A DNA stretch of 64,000 nucleotides from Ruegeria atlantica (GTDB lineage: Bacteria > Pseudomonadota > Alphaproteobacteria > Rhodobacterales > Rhodobacteraceae). Numbering within the stretch: position 1 is the stretch's first letter; the number at the start of each line of letters is the position of its first letter. The stretch is taken from the NCBI GenBank assembly GCA_013032095.1, contig WQBJ01000001.1, positions 248,001-312,000 of the forward strand, given 5' to 3'. The notes under the pieces were generated by a model. It did not search any database. It was not told the origin of the DNA and saw nothing but the letters and a program-made list of their open reading frames with translations. Of the stretch, positions 41,308 to 48,889 are shown one piece after another. Made by a program: the position numbers and the translations under genes.

Positions 41308-42297
41308 ATGAACAAGCTACTCAGCGGAGCGGTCGCCGCCTTCAGCCTGGCAGCCAGTGCTGCCTTGGCGGCGGATGAGGTGACATTGCAGCTCAAATGG
41401 GTCACGCAGGCGCAATTTGCGGGTTACTACGTGGCCAAGGACAAAGGGTTTTACGAGGAAGAGGGGCTGGACGTCACCATTCTGCCGGGTGGCCCGGATA
41501 TCGCACCGACGCAGGTGATCGCGGGTGGCGGCGCGGATGTGACCGTCGAATGGATGCCTGCCGCGCTGGCTGCGCGCGAAAAGGGTCTGCCGCTGGTCAA
41601 CATCGCGCAGCCGTTCAAAAGCTCGGGCATGATGCTGACCTGCTGGAAGGATGCTGGGATTGCCTCGCCTGAGGATCTGAAGAACCGCACGCTGGGCGTA
41701 TGGTTCTTTGGCAACGAATTCCCGTTCATGAGCTGGATGAGCCAGCTAGGCATCGACACAGGTGGCAAAAGCGAAAGCGGTGTTGAGGTTCTGAAGCAGG
41801 GCTTCAACGTCGATCCTCTGCTGCAGCGTCAGGCCGATTGCATCAGCACCATGACCTATAACGAATACTGGCAGGTCATTGATGCAGGCGTCAGCCCGGA
41901 TGAGTTGGTGACCTTTAAGTACGAAGATCAGGGCGTCGCCACATTGGAAGACGGTCTGTACGTTCTGGAAGAGAATCTGAGCGATGCGGCCTTCGCCGAC
42001 AAGATGGAACGGTTCGTCCGTGCCTCGATGAAGGGTTGGAAATACGCCGAGGAAAACCCGGACGAAGCAGCCGAGATCGTTCTGGAAAACGATGCCACTG
42101 GCGCCCAGACCGAAGAGCATCAGAAACGCATGATGGGTGAGATCGCCAAGCTGACCGCCGGTTCGAATGGCGCGCTGGATCCGGCGGATTTCGAACGCAC
42201 GGTGGGCACACTGCTGGCTGGTGGATCTGACCCGGTGATCACCAAGCAGCCCGAGGGCGCCTGGACCCATCAGATCACGGATGCAGCCCTGAACTGA
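41308..42297 (+). CDS. NMT1/THI5-like ABC substrate-binding protein
   Basis: 329 residues. The start is set at ATG 41308, 8 nt after the SD AGGAG; the ATG at 41302 is too close to it. Signal peptide ends at SAALAA. The mature protein begins DEVTLQLKWVTQAQFAGYYVAKDKGFYEEEGLDV, the NMT1/THI5 signature. Such proteins bind pyrimidine precursors such as hydroxymethylpyrimidine or related ligands. In this operon a nucleobase is the likely ligand (inference). A strong terminator follows, ending the pyrimidine operon. Confidence 0.9.
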   Translation: MNKLLSGAVAAFSLAASAALAADEVTLQLKWVTQAQFAGYYVAKDKGFYEEEGLDVTILPGGPDIAPTQVIAGGGADVTVEWMPAALAAREKGLPLVNIAQPFKSSGMMLTCWKDAGIASPEDLKNRTLGVWFFGNEFPFMSWMSQLGIDTGGKSESGVEVLKQGFNVDPLLQRQADCISTMTYNEYWQVIDAGVSPDELVTFKYEDQGVATLEDGLYVLEENLSDAAFADKMERFVRASMKGWKYAEENPDEAAEIVLENDATGAQTEEHQKRMMGEIAKLTAGSNGALDPADFERTVGTLLAGGSDPVITKQPEGAWTHQITDAALN

Positions 42298-42318
42298 TCC
42301 CATTCCAAGCTGAGATTG

Positions 42319-42350
42319 AACGCGGTCCCATTCGGGGCCGCGTTTTCTTT
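42319..42350 (+). terminator. Intrinsic terminator of the pyrimidine operon
   Basis: AACGCGGTCCC (42319-42329) pairs with GGGGCCGCGTT (42334-42344, one mismatch or G:T), followed by a T-rich run, about 20 bp after the binding-protein stop. Confidence 0.75.
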
Positions 42351-42403
42351 TGGAGATGTCGGAAACGTGTCTGTACTTGGTGCTCAGATGTTCTAGTATT
42401 ATT

Positions 42404-42424
42404 ATGAAATTAGGCGCATTTCAT
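42404..42424. promoter_or_regulatory. Inverted repeat just before tupB
   Basis: ATGAAAT (42404-42410) and ATTTCAT (42418-42424) are perfect 7-bp arms with a 7-nt spacer, immediately downstream of a TATTAT that could be a -10. A repressor here could control the tungstate transporter operon; the regulator encoded at 44730-45602 is a candidate (inference). Confidence 0.45.
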
Positions 42425-42429
42425 ACGAC

Positions 42430-43164
42430 ATGCAGAAAAAATGGAATAAAATGCAGGGATTTGCATCAGAATTCAGTTCCGCACTTTCTCTCATCCTGAA
42501 TGGGGATGCAGAGCTGTGGGCGATTGTGCTGTTATCCCTAAAAGTTTCTGTCTTTGCCGTGTTGATCTCTGCGCTGATCGGGATGCCGGTTGGAGCCGCT
42601 TTGGCCGTTGCCCGCTTTCCGGGACGACGGGTGCTGATCGTTTTGATGAACGCCTTGATGGGGTTGCCTCCAGTTGTAGTTGGCTTGTTGGTCTACCTGA
42701 TGTTGTCGCGTTCAGGGCCTCTGGGCGTTCTGGAATTGCTCTACACGCCGACCGCCATGATCATCGCGCAGGTGGTTCTGGTTACACCCATAGTTGCGGC
42801 TCTGACACGGCAAGTGGTCGAGATGTTGGCTGAGGAATACTCAGAGCAGCTCCGCTCTCTGGGCGTGTCGCGACTGGCTTCGGTGCCGGTATTGTTGTGG
42901 GATGCAAGGCTGGCGCTGTTGACCGCGCTGCTGGCCGGTTTTGGGCGTGCCATTGCTGAAGTTGGGGCAGTCATCATCGTGGGCGGCAACATCAACCATG
43001 TGACGCGGGTGATGACAACGACCATCGCGCTTGAAACTTCCAAGGGTAATCTGGCATTGGCTTTGGCGCTTGGCGCAATCCTGATCGGTATTGCTGTAGC
43101 CGTTAACGCTATGGTCAGTACGCTCAGCCTGCGCGCCGAGCAGGAGGGGCTGCGCCATGCGTGA
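42430..43164 (+). CDS. tupB: Tungstate ABC transporter permease TupB
   Basis: 244 residues. About five membrane helices with the permease coupling loop (EEYSEQLRSLGVSRLASVPVLLWDARLAL) and the family block FGRAIAEVGAVIIVGGNINHVTRVMTT typical of tungstate/molybdate-type permeases. The start is uncertain: ATG 42430 or the later ATG 42451, neither with a good SD. The role is assigned from tupA downstream. Its end overlaps tupC by 8 bp. Confidence 0.87.
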   Translation: MQKKWNKMQGFASEFSSALSLILNGDAELWAIVLLSLKVSVFAVLISALIGMPVGAALAVARFPGRRVLIVLMNALMGLPPVVVGLLVYLMLSRSGPLGVLELLYTPTAMIIAQVVLVTPIVAALTRQVVEMLAEEYSEQLRSLGVSRLASVPVLLWDARLALLTALLAGFGRAIAEVGAVIIVGGNINHVTRVMTTTIALETSKGNLALALALGAILIGIAVAVNAMVSTLSLRAEQEGLRHA

Positions 43165-43891
43165 CCTGGTCTCGGAAATGGCGAGTTGCCTGTCGGTGGA
43201 TGGGGTGCGGATTTCCCGCAAGGGCAAGGTATTACTGGATGTGTCGCAACTCTCGCTAGACGGCCCCGGGCCAACCTTGATCCTTGGGCCAAACGGTTCG
43301 GGTAAAAGCCTGCTGTTGCGCTGCCTGCATGGGCTGATCGTGCCGGATCGTGGTCAAGTCAGGCAGGATGGCGTGGTCCTGAATGCCAACCACAAGGCGC
43401 GGCAAGGGATGGTATTTCAACAACCCGTGCTGTTACGCCGATCGGTTGCGGCCAATTTGGATTTCGTCCTGAAGCGCCAAGGTTTTTCCCGCAGGCTACG
43501 GAAGTCCCGTATCGAAGGGTTGCTGGCTGAGGGTGGGCTGGATGGAAAAGCCCGCCAGTCCGCACGCTCGCTGTCAGGGGGTGAAGCGCAACGGTTAGCG
43601 ATTTTGCGCGCTCTCGCACTGGACCCCGAGACGCTGTTTTTGGACGAACCCACCAGCGCGCTGGATCCCAACGCCACGCAGATGATCGAACGGATGATCC
43701 TGAGGGCCTCGTCCCGAAGTGTGCGTATCGTCATGGTGACACATGACATCGGACAGGCTCGGCGGTTGGCCGCCGATATCGTGATGATGCAGGGCGGTCA
43801 TGTGGTTGAACACGGGGTCGCCAAACAGGTACTGGATGCCCCCGAAAGCGATGCCGCGCGCCGATATCTGGCAGGTGGGCTGGTCACTTAA
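43157..43891 (+). CDS. tupC: Tungstate ABC transporter ATPase TupC
   Basis: 244 residues. Walker A GPNGSGKS, signature LSGGEAQRL, Walker B LFLDEPTSALDP and switch VTHDIGQA. SD AGGAGG before the ATG within the tupB end. Powers TupB. No accessory regulatory ligand-binding domain of the ModC type is fused. Confidence 0.9.
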   Translation: MRDLVSEMASCLSVDGVRISRKGKVLLDVSQLSLDGPGPTLILGPNGSGKSLLLRCLHGLIVPDRGQVRQDGVVLNANHKARQGMVFQQPVLLRRSVAANLDFVLKRQGFSRRLRKSRIEGLLAEGGLDGKARQSARSLSGGEAQRLAILRALALDPETLFLDEPTSALDPNATQMIERMILRASSRSVRIVMVTHDIGQARRLAADIVMMQGGHVVEHGVAKQVLDAPESDAARRYLAGGLVT

Positions 43892-43909
43892 TCAAAAATG
43901 GAGATCTAA

Positions 43910-44725
43910 ATGATCCGGAATATCGTTCGGGCAGCCTTGATAGCTGTTGGTCTGTCGGCAGGGGCGGCCAATGCCGAAGAATCGTTTATCGTGGTGCAGT
44001 CGACGACTTCGACCCAGAATTCGGGACTGCTGGATTACATATTACCATGGTTTGAGGCCGAAACGGGCATTGACGTGCGCGTGGTCGCCGTTGGTACAGG
44101 GCAGGCGATAAGGAATGCGATTAATGGGGACGGAGATGTTTTGCTGGTACACGCTAAACCGGCCGAAGAACAGTTTGTGATTGACGGCTGGGGCGTTGAG
44201 CGGCTTGACGTCATGTACAATGATTTTGTGTTGGTCGGGCCAAAATCCGATCCGGCAAAGGTCAAGGGTGGCCTAGATGTGGCGGTGGCTCTAGCTGCTG
44301 TAGCCGAGGCAGAGGCCCCCTTTGCCTCGCGCGGAGATGACAGTGGTACTCACAAAGCAGAACTGCGCTTGTGGGTTGCGGCGGATACTGATCCGACTGG
44401 GGCGTCGGGGACCTGGTATCGTGAAACCGGCTCGGGCATGGGGGCAACGCTGAATGTTGCCAGCGGGATGGGAGCCTATGCGCTGACGGATCGCGCTACG
44501 TGGCAGTCCTTTGGGAATAAAGGAAACATGGAGGTTTTGGTCGAAGGTGATCCGCGTTTGTTTAACCAGTACGGTGTTATTCTGGTTAACCCCGAGAAAC
44601 ATCCACGTGTGCGTGCCGCTGCCGGGCAGAGGTTCATCGATTGGCTCACAGGCCCTGACGGGCAGGCGGCGATTTCGTCCTACAAGCTGGATGGCCAGCA
44701 ATTGTTCTTTCCGAACGCTAAATAA
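43910..44725 (+). CDS. tupA: Periplasmic tungstate-binding protein TupA
   Basis: 271 residues. Signal peptide to about residue 22 (GAANAEE). The mature start VVQSTTSTQNSGLLDYILP carries the TTST-type motif of TupA tungstate/vanadate binders, and FASRGDDSGTHKAE is the second conserved binding region. Ends in the pattern QRFIDWLTGPDGQAAISSY. Delivers tungstate to TupBC, probably for the FDH encoded next door. Convergent with the regulator gene, 4 bp apart. Confidence 0.93.
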   Translation: MIRNIVRAALIAVGLSAGAANAEESFIVVQSTTSTQNSGLLDYILPWFEAETGIDVRVVAVGTGQAIRNAINGDGDVLLVHAKPAEEQFVIDGWGVERLDVMYNDFVLVGPKSDPAKVKGGLDVAVALAAVAEAEAPFASRGDDSGTHKAELRLWVAADTDPTGASGTWYRETGSGMGATLNVASGMGAYALTDRATWQSFGNKGNMEVLVEGDPRLFNQYGVILVNPEKHPRVRAAAGQRFIDWLTGPDGQAAISSYKLDGQQLFFPNAK

Positions 44726-44729
44726 TGCG

Positions 44730-45602
44730 TCATCCACTCGCACCATTATGGTGGATTGTGCCCAGGCCGGACAGGTCATAACCACCAAATTCGGTGGCGC
44801 GGGTGCTGAAACGCTCTGATTGCACAAAGCTGAGCAGTTTCAGCATGGGGTCATCGAAATAGGCACGGCGCCAGATTGCAAGATCCAGACGTTCGGAATG
44901 GGTCGGTGCAAAACCCAGGTCGTATAGCCCAGCCAAGGCGCCCAGCCCGAACCCGGCCTCGGCTTTGCTGTCGTGCAGGGCAATGGCCAGTTCCTCTTCG
45001 GTGCGGGCGCAGGTGGGCAGGGTATCCAGATCGTCGCGTGTCAAACTGTGGGCTTCTAGCTGAGTATCGAACAGGCGTTGGCTGGCAGCGCTGTCCTGGC
45101 GCAGGATGACGCGCCGTCCTTTCAGGTCGGAAAACCCGGTGATGTCGGTGGTTTCGGGTGCCAAAAGTAGCCCGCGCTGCCTTTGTGCGATTTCGTACAG
45201 AACCACCGGGGCCTCGCCTAAGTGGTCGCGCAGGGCTTGCGTGTTGAAACCGTCGTCTTCGTGAATGTGCAGGGCGGCGGCCTGAGCACTGCGATCTTTC
45301 AGACGGTTCAGCCCGTCAAATGAGCCGTCATAATAAGTTGCCAATCCCGAACCACTTTCGCGCAGCGCCCAGTCCAGCAAAGGGTCGTGGCTGCCGGCAA
45401 CGATTGGGGGTAGCGGCGGTTCGGCGACCTGGGGTCCCGAGCGTGAGGCATTGAGCCAAGCGATAACTTCGGCCCGGGGAAACAGAAGCTTTCCCATGGC
45501 GCGCACGCATGGGACTTCACCGGATGAGGCCAGGTCATAGGCTTTCCGCTCGCCAATGCGCAGCAGGTCGGCCAACTCTTTGGTGGTCAGGTATTCGGAC
45601 AT
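44730..45602 (-). CDS. HTH regulator with PBP-like domain, candidate tungstate/molybdate sensor
   Basis: 290 residues. An excisionase/MerR-like helix-turn-helix at 3-50 (YLTTKELADLLRIGERKAYDL, then RAEVIAWL). From about residue 68 a periplasmic-binding-protein-like domain follows (SHDPLLDWALRESGSGLATYYDGSFDGLNRL; RRVILRQDSAASQRLFD), as in PBP-like regulators linked to molybdenum. No signal peptide, so it acts in the cytoplasm. Last gene of the FDH operon: its ATG directly follows the stop of the 41-residue ORF. It faces tupA. Sensing of tungstate or molybdate is an inference from fold and position. Confidence 0.82.
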   Translation of the reverse strand: MSEYLTTKELADLLRIGERKAYDLASSGEVPCVRAMGKLLFPRAEVIAWLNASRSGPQVAEPPLPPIVAGSHDPLLDWALRESGSGLATYYDGSFDGLNRLKDRSAQAAALHIHEDDGFNTQALRDHLGEAPVVLYEIAQRQRGLLLAPETTDITGFSDLKGRRVILRQDSAASQRLFDTQLEAHSLTRDDLDTLPTCARTEEELAIALHDSKAEAGFGLGALAGLYDLGFAPTHSERLDLAIWRRAYFDDPMLKLLSFVQSERFSTRATEFGGYDLSGLGTIHHNGASG

Positions 45603-45728
45603 TCAGTCTAGGCGTACCGCTGAACCGGAGCCTGCATCAGCTGCGCTGAACCCGATCTGTTGCAACGCAAAGGGGGCTGCGACAGTAATCACAACCATTG
45701 CGGCCACAGCGGCTAGAAAGGCTTTCAT
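45603..45728 (-). CDS. 41-residue membrane peptide in the FDH operon
   Basis: Small ORF encoding 41 residues: MKAFLAAVAAMVVITVAAPF, then ALQQIGFSAADAGSGSAVRLD. A single hydrophobic segment (residues 3-24) is followed by a small polar end. Its ATG overlaps the stop of the WD40-cytochrome gene (ATGA), and its stop is directly followed by the regulator's ATG, so it is coupled at both ends and very unlikely to be chance. It could be a membrane subunit or an exported peptide (the segment also resembles a signal peptide). Too short for most gene finders. Confidence 0.8.
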   Translation of the reverse strand: MKAFLAAVAAMVVITVAAPFALQQIGFSAADAGSGSAVRLD

Positions 45729-47002
45729 TGGTCTCCTCCGGTTGCGTTCCCAGGTGCTGTTGCGCGGCGCAGAAAGGCGATCAAATCGTCACGGTCCTGC
45801 GTCTGTGTAATCCGCTGCATCGGCATCTTTGACCCCGGAATGTAGTGGTCTGGCCCCTCGTCGAAAAGGGCATTTATCGTCTCGTCATTCCAAATGATAT
45901 CAGAGTCTTGCAGTGTGTCCGAGTAGAAATATCCCGGTAGTGTTCCAGCTTTGCGGCCAAAGACTCCATGCAGGGTTGGCCCCGCACGCCTTTCACCATC
46001 AGGTGTCAGGCTGTGACAGATCGAGCATTTACGGGCAAATTGGCGTTCGCCGTTGCTCATGTCGTCTGGGTTCTTCAGAAAGCTGGGTTCAGCTGAGGCC
46101 ATCTGTTCCTGATCACCAAGAGCCGAAATAGGCCAACTGTACATCGCCTCGTCAATGCCGCCTGCATGGAGGTTCTGGCCGTCCGTTGAAAAGGCCAACG
46201 CCCAGACCGGCCCGCGCAATGTGGCACGGAAGTCCTGCGCGATACGCCATTCCTGCGTATCGACGATCATGATGTAGCCCTCACCGTCGCCGACCGCCAA
46301 AATGCTGCGGTCCGGACTAAGCGCCAGCGCCAGAATAGGGCGGCGGTCGAGGGTGAAGTCGCGTTCGTCGCCGGTACTCAAGTCCAGAATGCGCGTCACT
46401 CCATCTACCGCACCATAGGCAATCCAGTTGTCTTGGGTGTTCAGAACAAGCTCGTTGATCCCGAACCCATGTTCGATCAAACGCTGTGTTTCCTGTCCAC
46501 CGGCGACATCCCACACGCGCAGCGTTCCGTCCATTCCAGCGGAGTAGAGCGTTGAGCCATCTGGTGAAAATGTAACGGCATTTACACCGCTGCCCACAGT
46601 CAGCGTTCGCGGATCCGAACCATCTTCGGGCCATATCCCGATGGTGCCATCCCAACTAGCGGTTGCCACATGGGTTTTCGAGGCCGCCAGCCCCACAATC
46701 TTTCCTTTATGCTGGCCGACGATTTCTCCTCCAGGCCAGCGGCGCAAAGTGAAATCATCTCCGGCCGAATAGATCGCACGTCCGTTGAACGCCACGGAGT
46801 TAACGGCGGCCTCGTGCCCTTCGAGCCACTCTGGCCTGCGGTCCGACCACAGGCCGACCGAGTTGTCAAAGCTGGCCGTGGCAATCCGTCCGTCCGGCGA
46901 GGTGGCGATCCCCATGATCGGCCCACCGTGACCCTTAAGCGTGAAGAACTCGGCCATGGCGGGTAGGGGAACCAGCGCCAGGGCCATGACCAGCCCCCGC
47001 AT
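45725..47002 (-). CDS. WD40 beta-propeller fused to cytochrome c
   Basis: 425 residues with a short signal peptide (to about AMAEF). Residues 18-320 hold seven WD40-like blades (e.g. KGHGGPIMGIATSPDGRIAT; SFDNSVGLW; SWDGTIGIW; GMDGTLRVWD). A class I cytochrome c domain follows, with heme site CSICH about residue 340 and a Met ligand probably in KMPMQR. Expected periplasmic, heme attached there. ATG directly follows the stop of the cytochrome-b gene. It probably takes electrons from, or docks onto, the FDH complex. WD40 domains are unusual in bacterial redox operons. Confidence 0.85.
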   Translation of the reverse strand: MRGLVMALALVPLPAMAEFFTLKGHGGPIMGIATSPDGRIATASFDNSVGLWSDRRPEWLEGHEAAVNSVAFNGRAIYSAGDDFTLRRWPGGEIVGQHKGKIVGLAASKTHVATASWDGTIGIWPEDGSDPRTLTVGSGVNAVTFSPDGSTLYSAGMDGTLRVWDVAGGQETQRLIEHGFGINELVLNTQDNWIAYGAVDGVTRILDLSTGDERDFTLDRRPILALALSPDRSILAVGDGEGYIMIVDTQEWRIAQDFRATLRGPVWALAFSTDGQNLHAGGIDEAMYSWPISALGDQEQMASAEPSFLKNPDDMSNGERQFARKCSICHSLTPDGERRAGPTLHGVFGRKAGTLPGYFYSDTLQDSDIIWNDETINALFDEGPDHYIPGSKMPMQRITQTQDRDDLIAFLRRATAPGNATGGDQ

Positions 47003-48211
47003 CTATTCCGCAGGGGAGGCCGCTGCCTTTTCGGCCTCTTTTTCCTGAACTTCTTCAAGCCATAGCGAGTGATGCTCACGCGCCCATTGCTCTTCGACCT
47101 CGCCGGTGCCCATCGCATCGAAGGCGCCTTCCATTCCGACCGAGCCGAGGTAGATATGCGCGATGATGATGGCGATGAACACATAGGCGACCATCACGTG
47201 CCAGACTTGTGCGTACTGCATCTCTTCTTGCGGAGACATCTGCGTTGGCAAGTTCAGGCCCAGCATCTGAGGAATGCCTGTGGAATTGGCGACCTCGAAC
47301 GTTTTGGCGAACATCGGTAGTTCGAACGGGAACAGCAAAGACAGGCCCGACAGGCTGATCGAAACGCCTAGCAGGATGCAGGCCCAGAAGATAACTTTTT
47401 GGCCCGCGTTGAACTTCTTGGCGGGCGGGTGGCTGCCCTTGGTGAACAAACCTCCTCCGGCGGCCAGCCATTTCAGGTCGGTGCGGTTGGGGATATTGTG
47501 AGCAATCCAGTTCACAGTGACGATGATCAGCCCCAGCATGAAGGACCATGCGAGGTTGTTGTGCAGCCATTTGCACCCCTGTGCGATGGTCGCAAAGCCT
47601 TCTTTCCCGAAGACCGGGATCAGGAAGTCGCGGCCATAAAGAGTTAGCAGGCCCGTTATCCCGAGGACCAGGAACGACCCGGCAAACAGCCAGTGACCGA
47701 AGCGTTCAAAGCCGTTGAATCGAGTGACCGTGCGGCCGGTCTTGTCTCCGTCAATGCGGATTTTTCCTCGGATCAAGAAAAACAGCACGATGATGGCAAC
47801 CATTCCGCCAAGGATATAGGTACCGTATTCGCGCAGAGGCCCGGTGCGAAAGTTCAGCCACCACATGCCGCCATCCTGTATCAGAACACCCGCTGCTGGC
47901 CCCTTGGACGAAACCGTGGTGTTCGCCGAGCCGTATCTAATCGCGCGATAAACATCGCTGTCAGAGGCAACACCGCGCGTCCCCAACTGGCCCAGAAGAC
48001 CTTCGGCGTTGCCCTGTCCGGTGTTTTCCGAGCGATAGCTGTTGTCCACCTTTTCCCCGCGCTGCCGGGCGAGAATGTCCTCAAGCGTCGTCGCTCCACC
48101 GGTTTGAGCGCGTTCATCGGTCGTAGGTGCAGGTTCGGCGTCGTTTGTCTGGGCTGCGACAGCGTTGGCCAAACCTAGGGCGAACAGAAATGCAATGAAT
48201 AAGCGGAACAT
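47003..48211 (-). CDS. fdhC: Formate dehydrogenase cytochrome b (gamma) subunit
   Basis: 402 residues from ATG 48211, chosen for the SD GAGG 5 nt upstream; an in-frame start at 48226 adds five residues. Signal peptide (FIAFLFALGLANAVAAQT), then a periplasmic part of about 100 residues. Four transmembrane helices follow (YILGGMVAIIVLFFLI; FGHWLFAGSFLVLGITGLL; NLAWSFMLGLIIVTVNWIAH; IFWACILLGVSISLSGL), with a further helix near the end (WHVMVAYVFIAIIIAHIYLG). Heme-binding histidines are in these. Passes electrons to the quinone pool. Confidence 0.92.
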   Translation of the reverse strand: MFRLFIAFLFALGLANAVAAQTNDAEPAPTTDERAQTGGATTLEDILARQRGEKVDNSYRSENTGQGNAEGLLGQLGTRGVASDSDVYRAIRYGSANTTVSSKGPAAGVLIQDGGMWWLNFRTGPLREYGTYILGGMVAIIVLFFLIRGKIRIDGDKTGRTVTRFNGFERFGHWLFAGSFLVLGITGLLTLYGRDFLIPVFGKEGFATIAQGCKWLHNNLAWSFMLGLIIVTVNWIAHNIPNRTDLKWLAAGGGLFTKGSHPPAKKFNAGQKVIFWACILLGVSISLSGLSLLFPFELPMFAKTFEVANSTGIPQMLGLNLPTQMSPQEEMQYAQVWHVMVAYVFIAIIIAHIYLGSVGMEGAFDAMGTGEVEEQWAREHHSLWLEEVQEKEAEKAAASPAE

Positions 48212-48284
48212 CTGAACCTCGGTCAAAATCCCTGATCAGGCGACCCACGGATGCGGGTCGCCTGTTTGGTTCATGAAAGCGGTC

Positions 48285-48878
48285 TTAGCCGTCTTTCTGG
48301 TCGTAGGCCGTGCCCCAACCCCATGCGCCCGAGCCAAATCCGCGCGCGACGACGCGCTCGCGGTAGATGGCCGAGACCACGTCGCCGTCACCGGCAAGCA
48401 GGGCCTTGGTGGAGCACATCTCGGCGCAGAGGGGCAGTTTGCCCTCGGCGATCCGGTTGCGACCATATTTGGCGAACTCTGCGGTCGAGTGCGTTTCCTC
48501 GGGACCACCAGCGCAGAAGGTACACTTGTCCATCTTGCCGCGTGATCCGAAGTTGCCGGCCTGCGGGTATTGCGGCGCGCCGAATGGGCACGCGTAGAAG
48601 CAATAGCCGCAACCGATGCACAGGTCCTTAGAGTGCAGGACGACCCCTTCTTCGTTTTGATAGAAGCAGTCAACCGGGCACACCGCCATGCAGGGCGCAT
48701 CCGAGCAATGCATACAGGCCACCGAGATCGAGCGTTCACCCGGGTCCCCATCATTGATCGTCACCACCCTACGGCGGTTGATGCCCCATGGTACCTCGTG
48801 CTCGTTCTTGCACGCGGTGACGCAGGCGTTGCACTCGATGCAGCGTTCAGCGTCGCAGAGAAACTTTGCTCTAGCCAT
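48285..48878 (-). CDS. fdhB: Formate dehydrogenase iron-sulfur (beta) subunit
   Basis: 197 residues. Several 4Fe-4S sets: [44 protein letters not shown] and CTFCAGG with CAEMC near the end. Carries electrons from FdhA to FdhC. The C-terminus lacks the long membrane anchor of E. coli FdnH. Fits the FDH3-type subunit. 11 bp after fdhA. Confidence 0.94.
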   Translation of the reverse strand: MARAKFLCDAERCIECNACVTACKNEHEVPWGINRRRVVTINDGDPGERSISVACMHCSDAPCMAVCPVDCFYQNEEGVVLHSKDLCIGCGYCFYACPFGAPQYPQAGNFGSRGKMDKCTFCAGGPEETHSTAEFAKYGRNRIAEGKLPLCAEMCSTKALLAGDGDVVSAIYRERVVARGFGSGAWGWGTAYDQKDG

Positions 48879-48889
48879 TATCGTCCTCC

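Noticed and set aside
44739-44753. Short palindrome CACCATtATGGTG near the tupA/regulator junction
   Set aside because: Lies inside the regulator coding end, only 6-bp arms, no T-tract.
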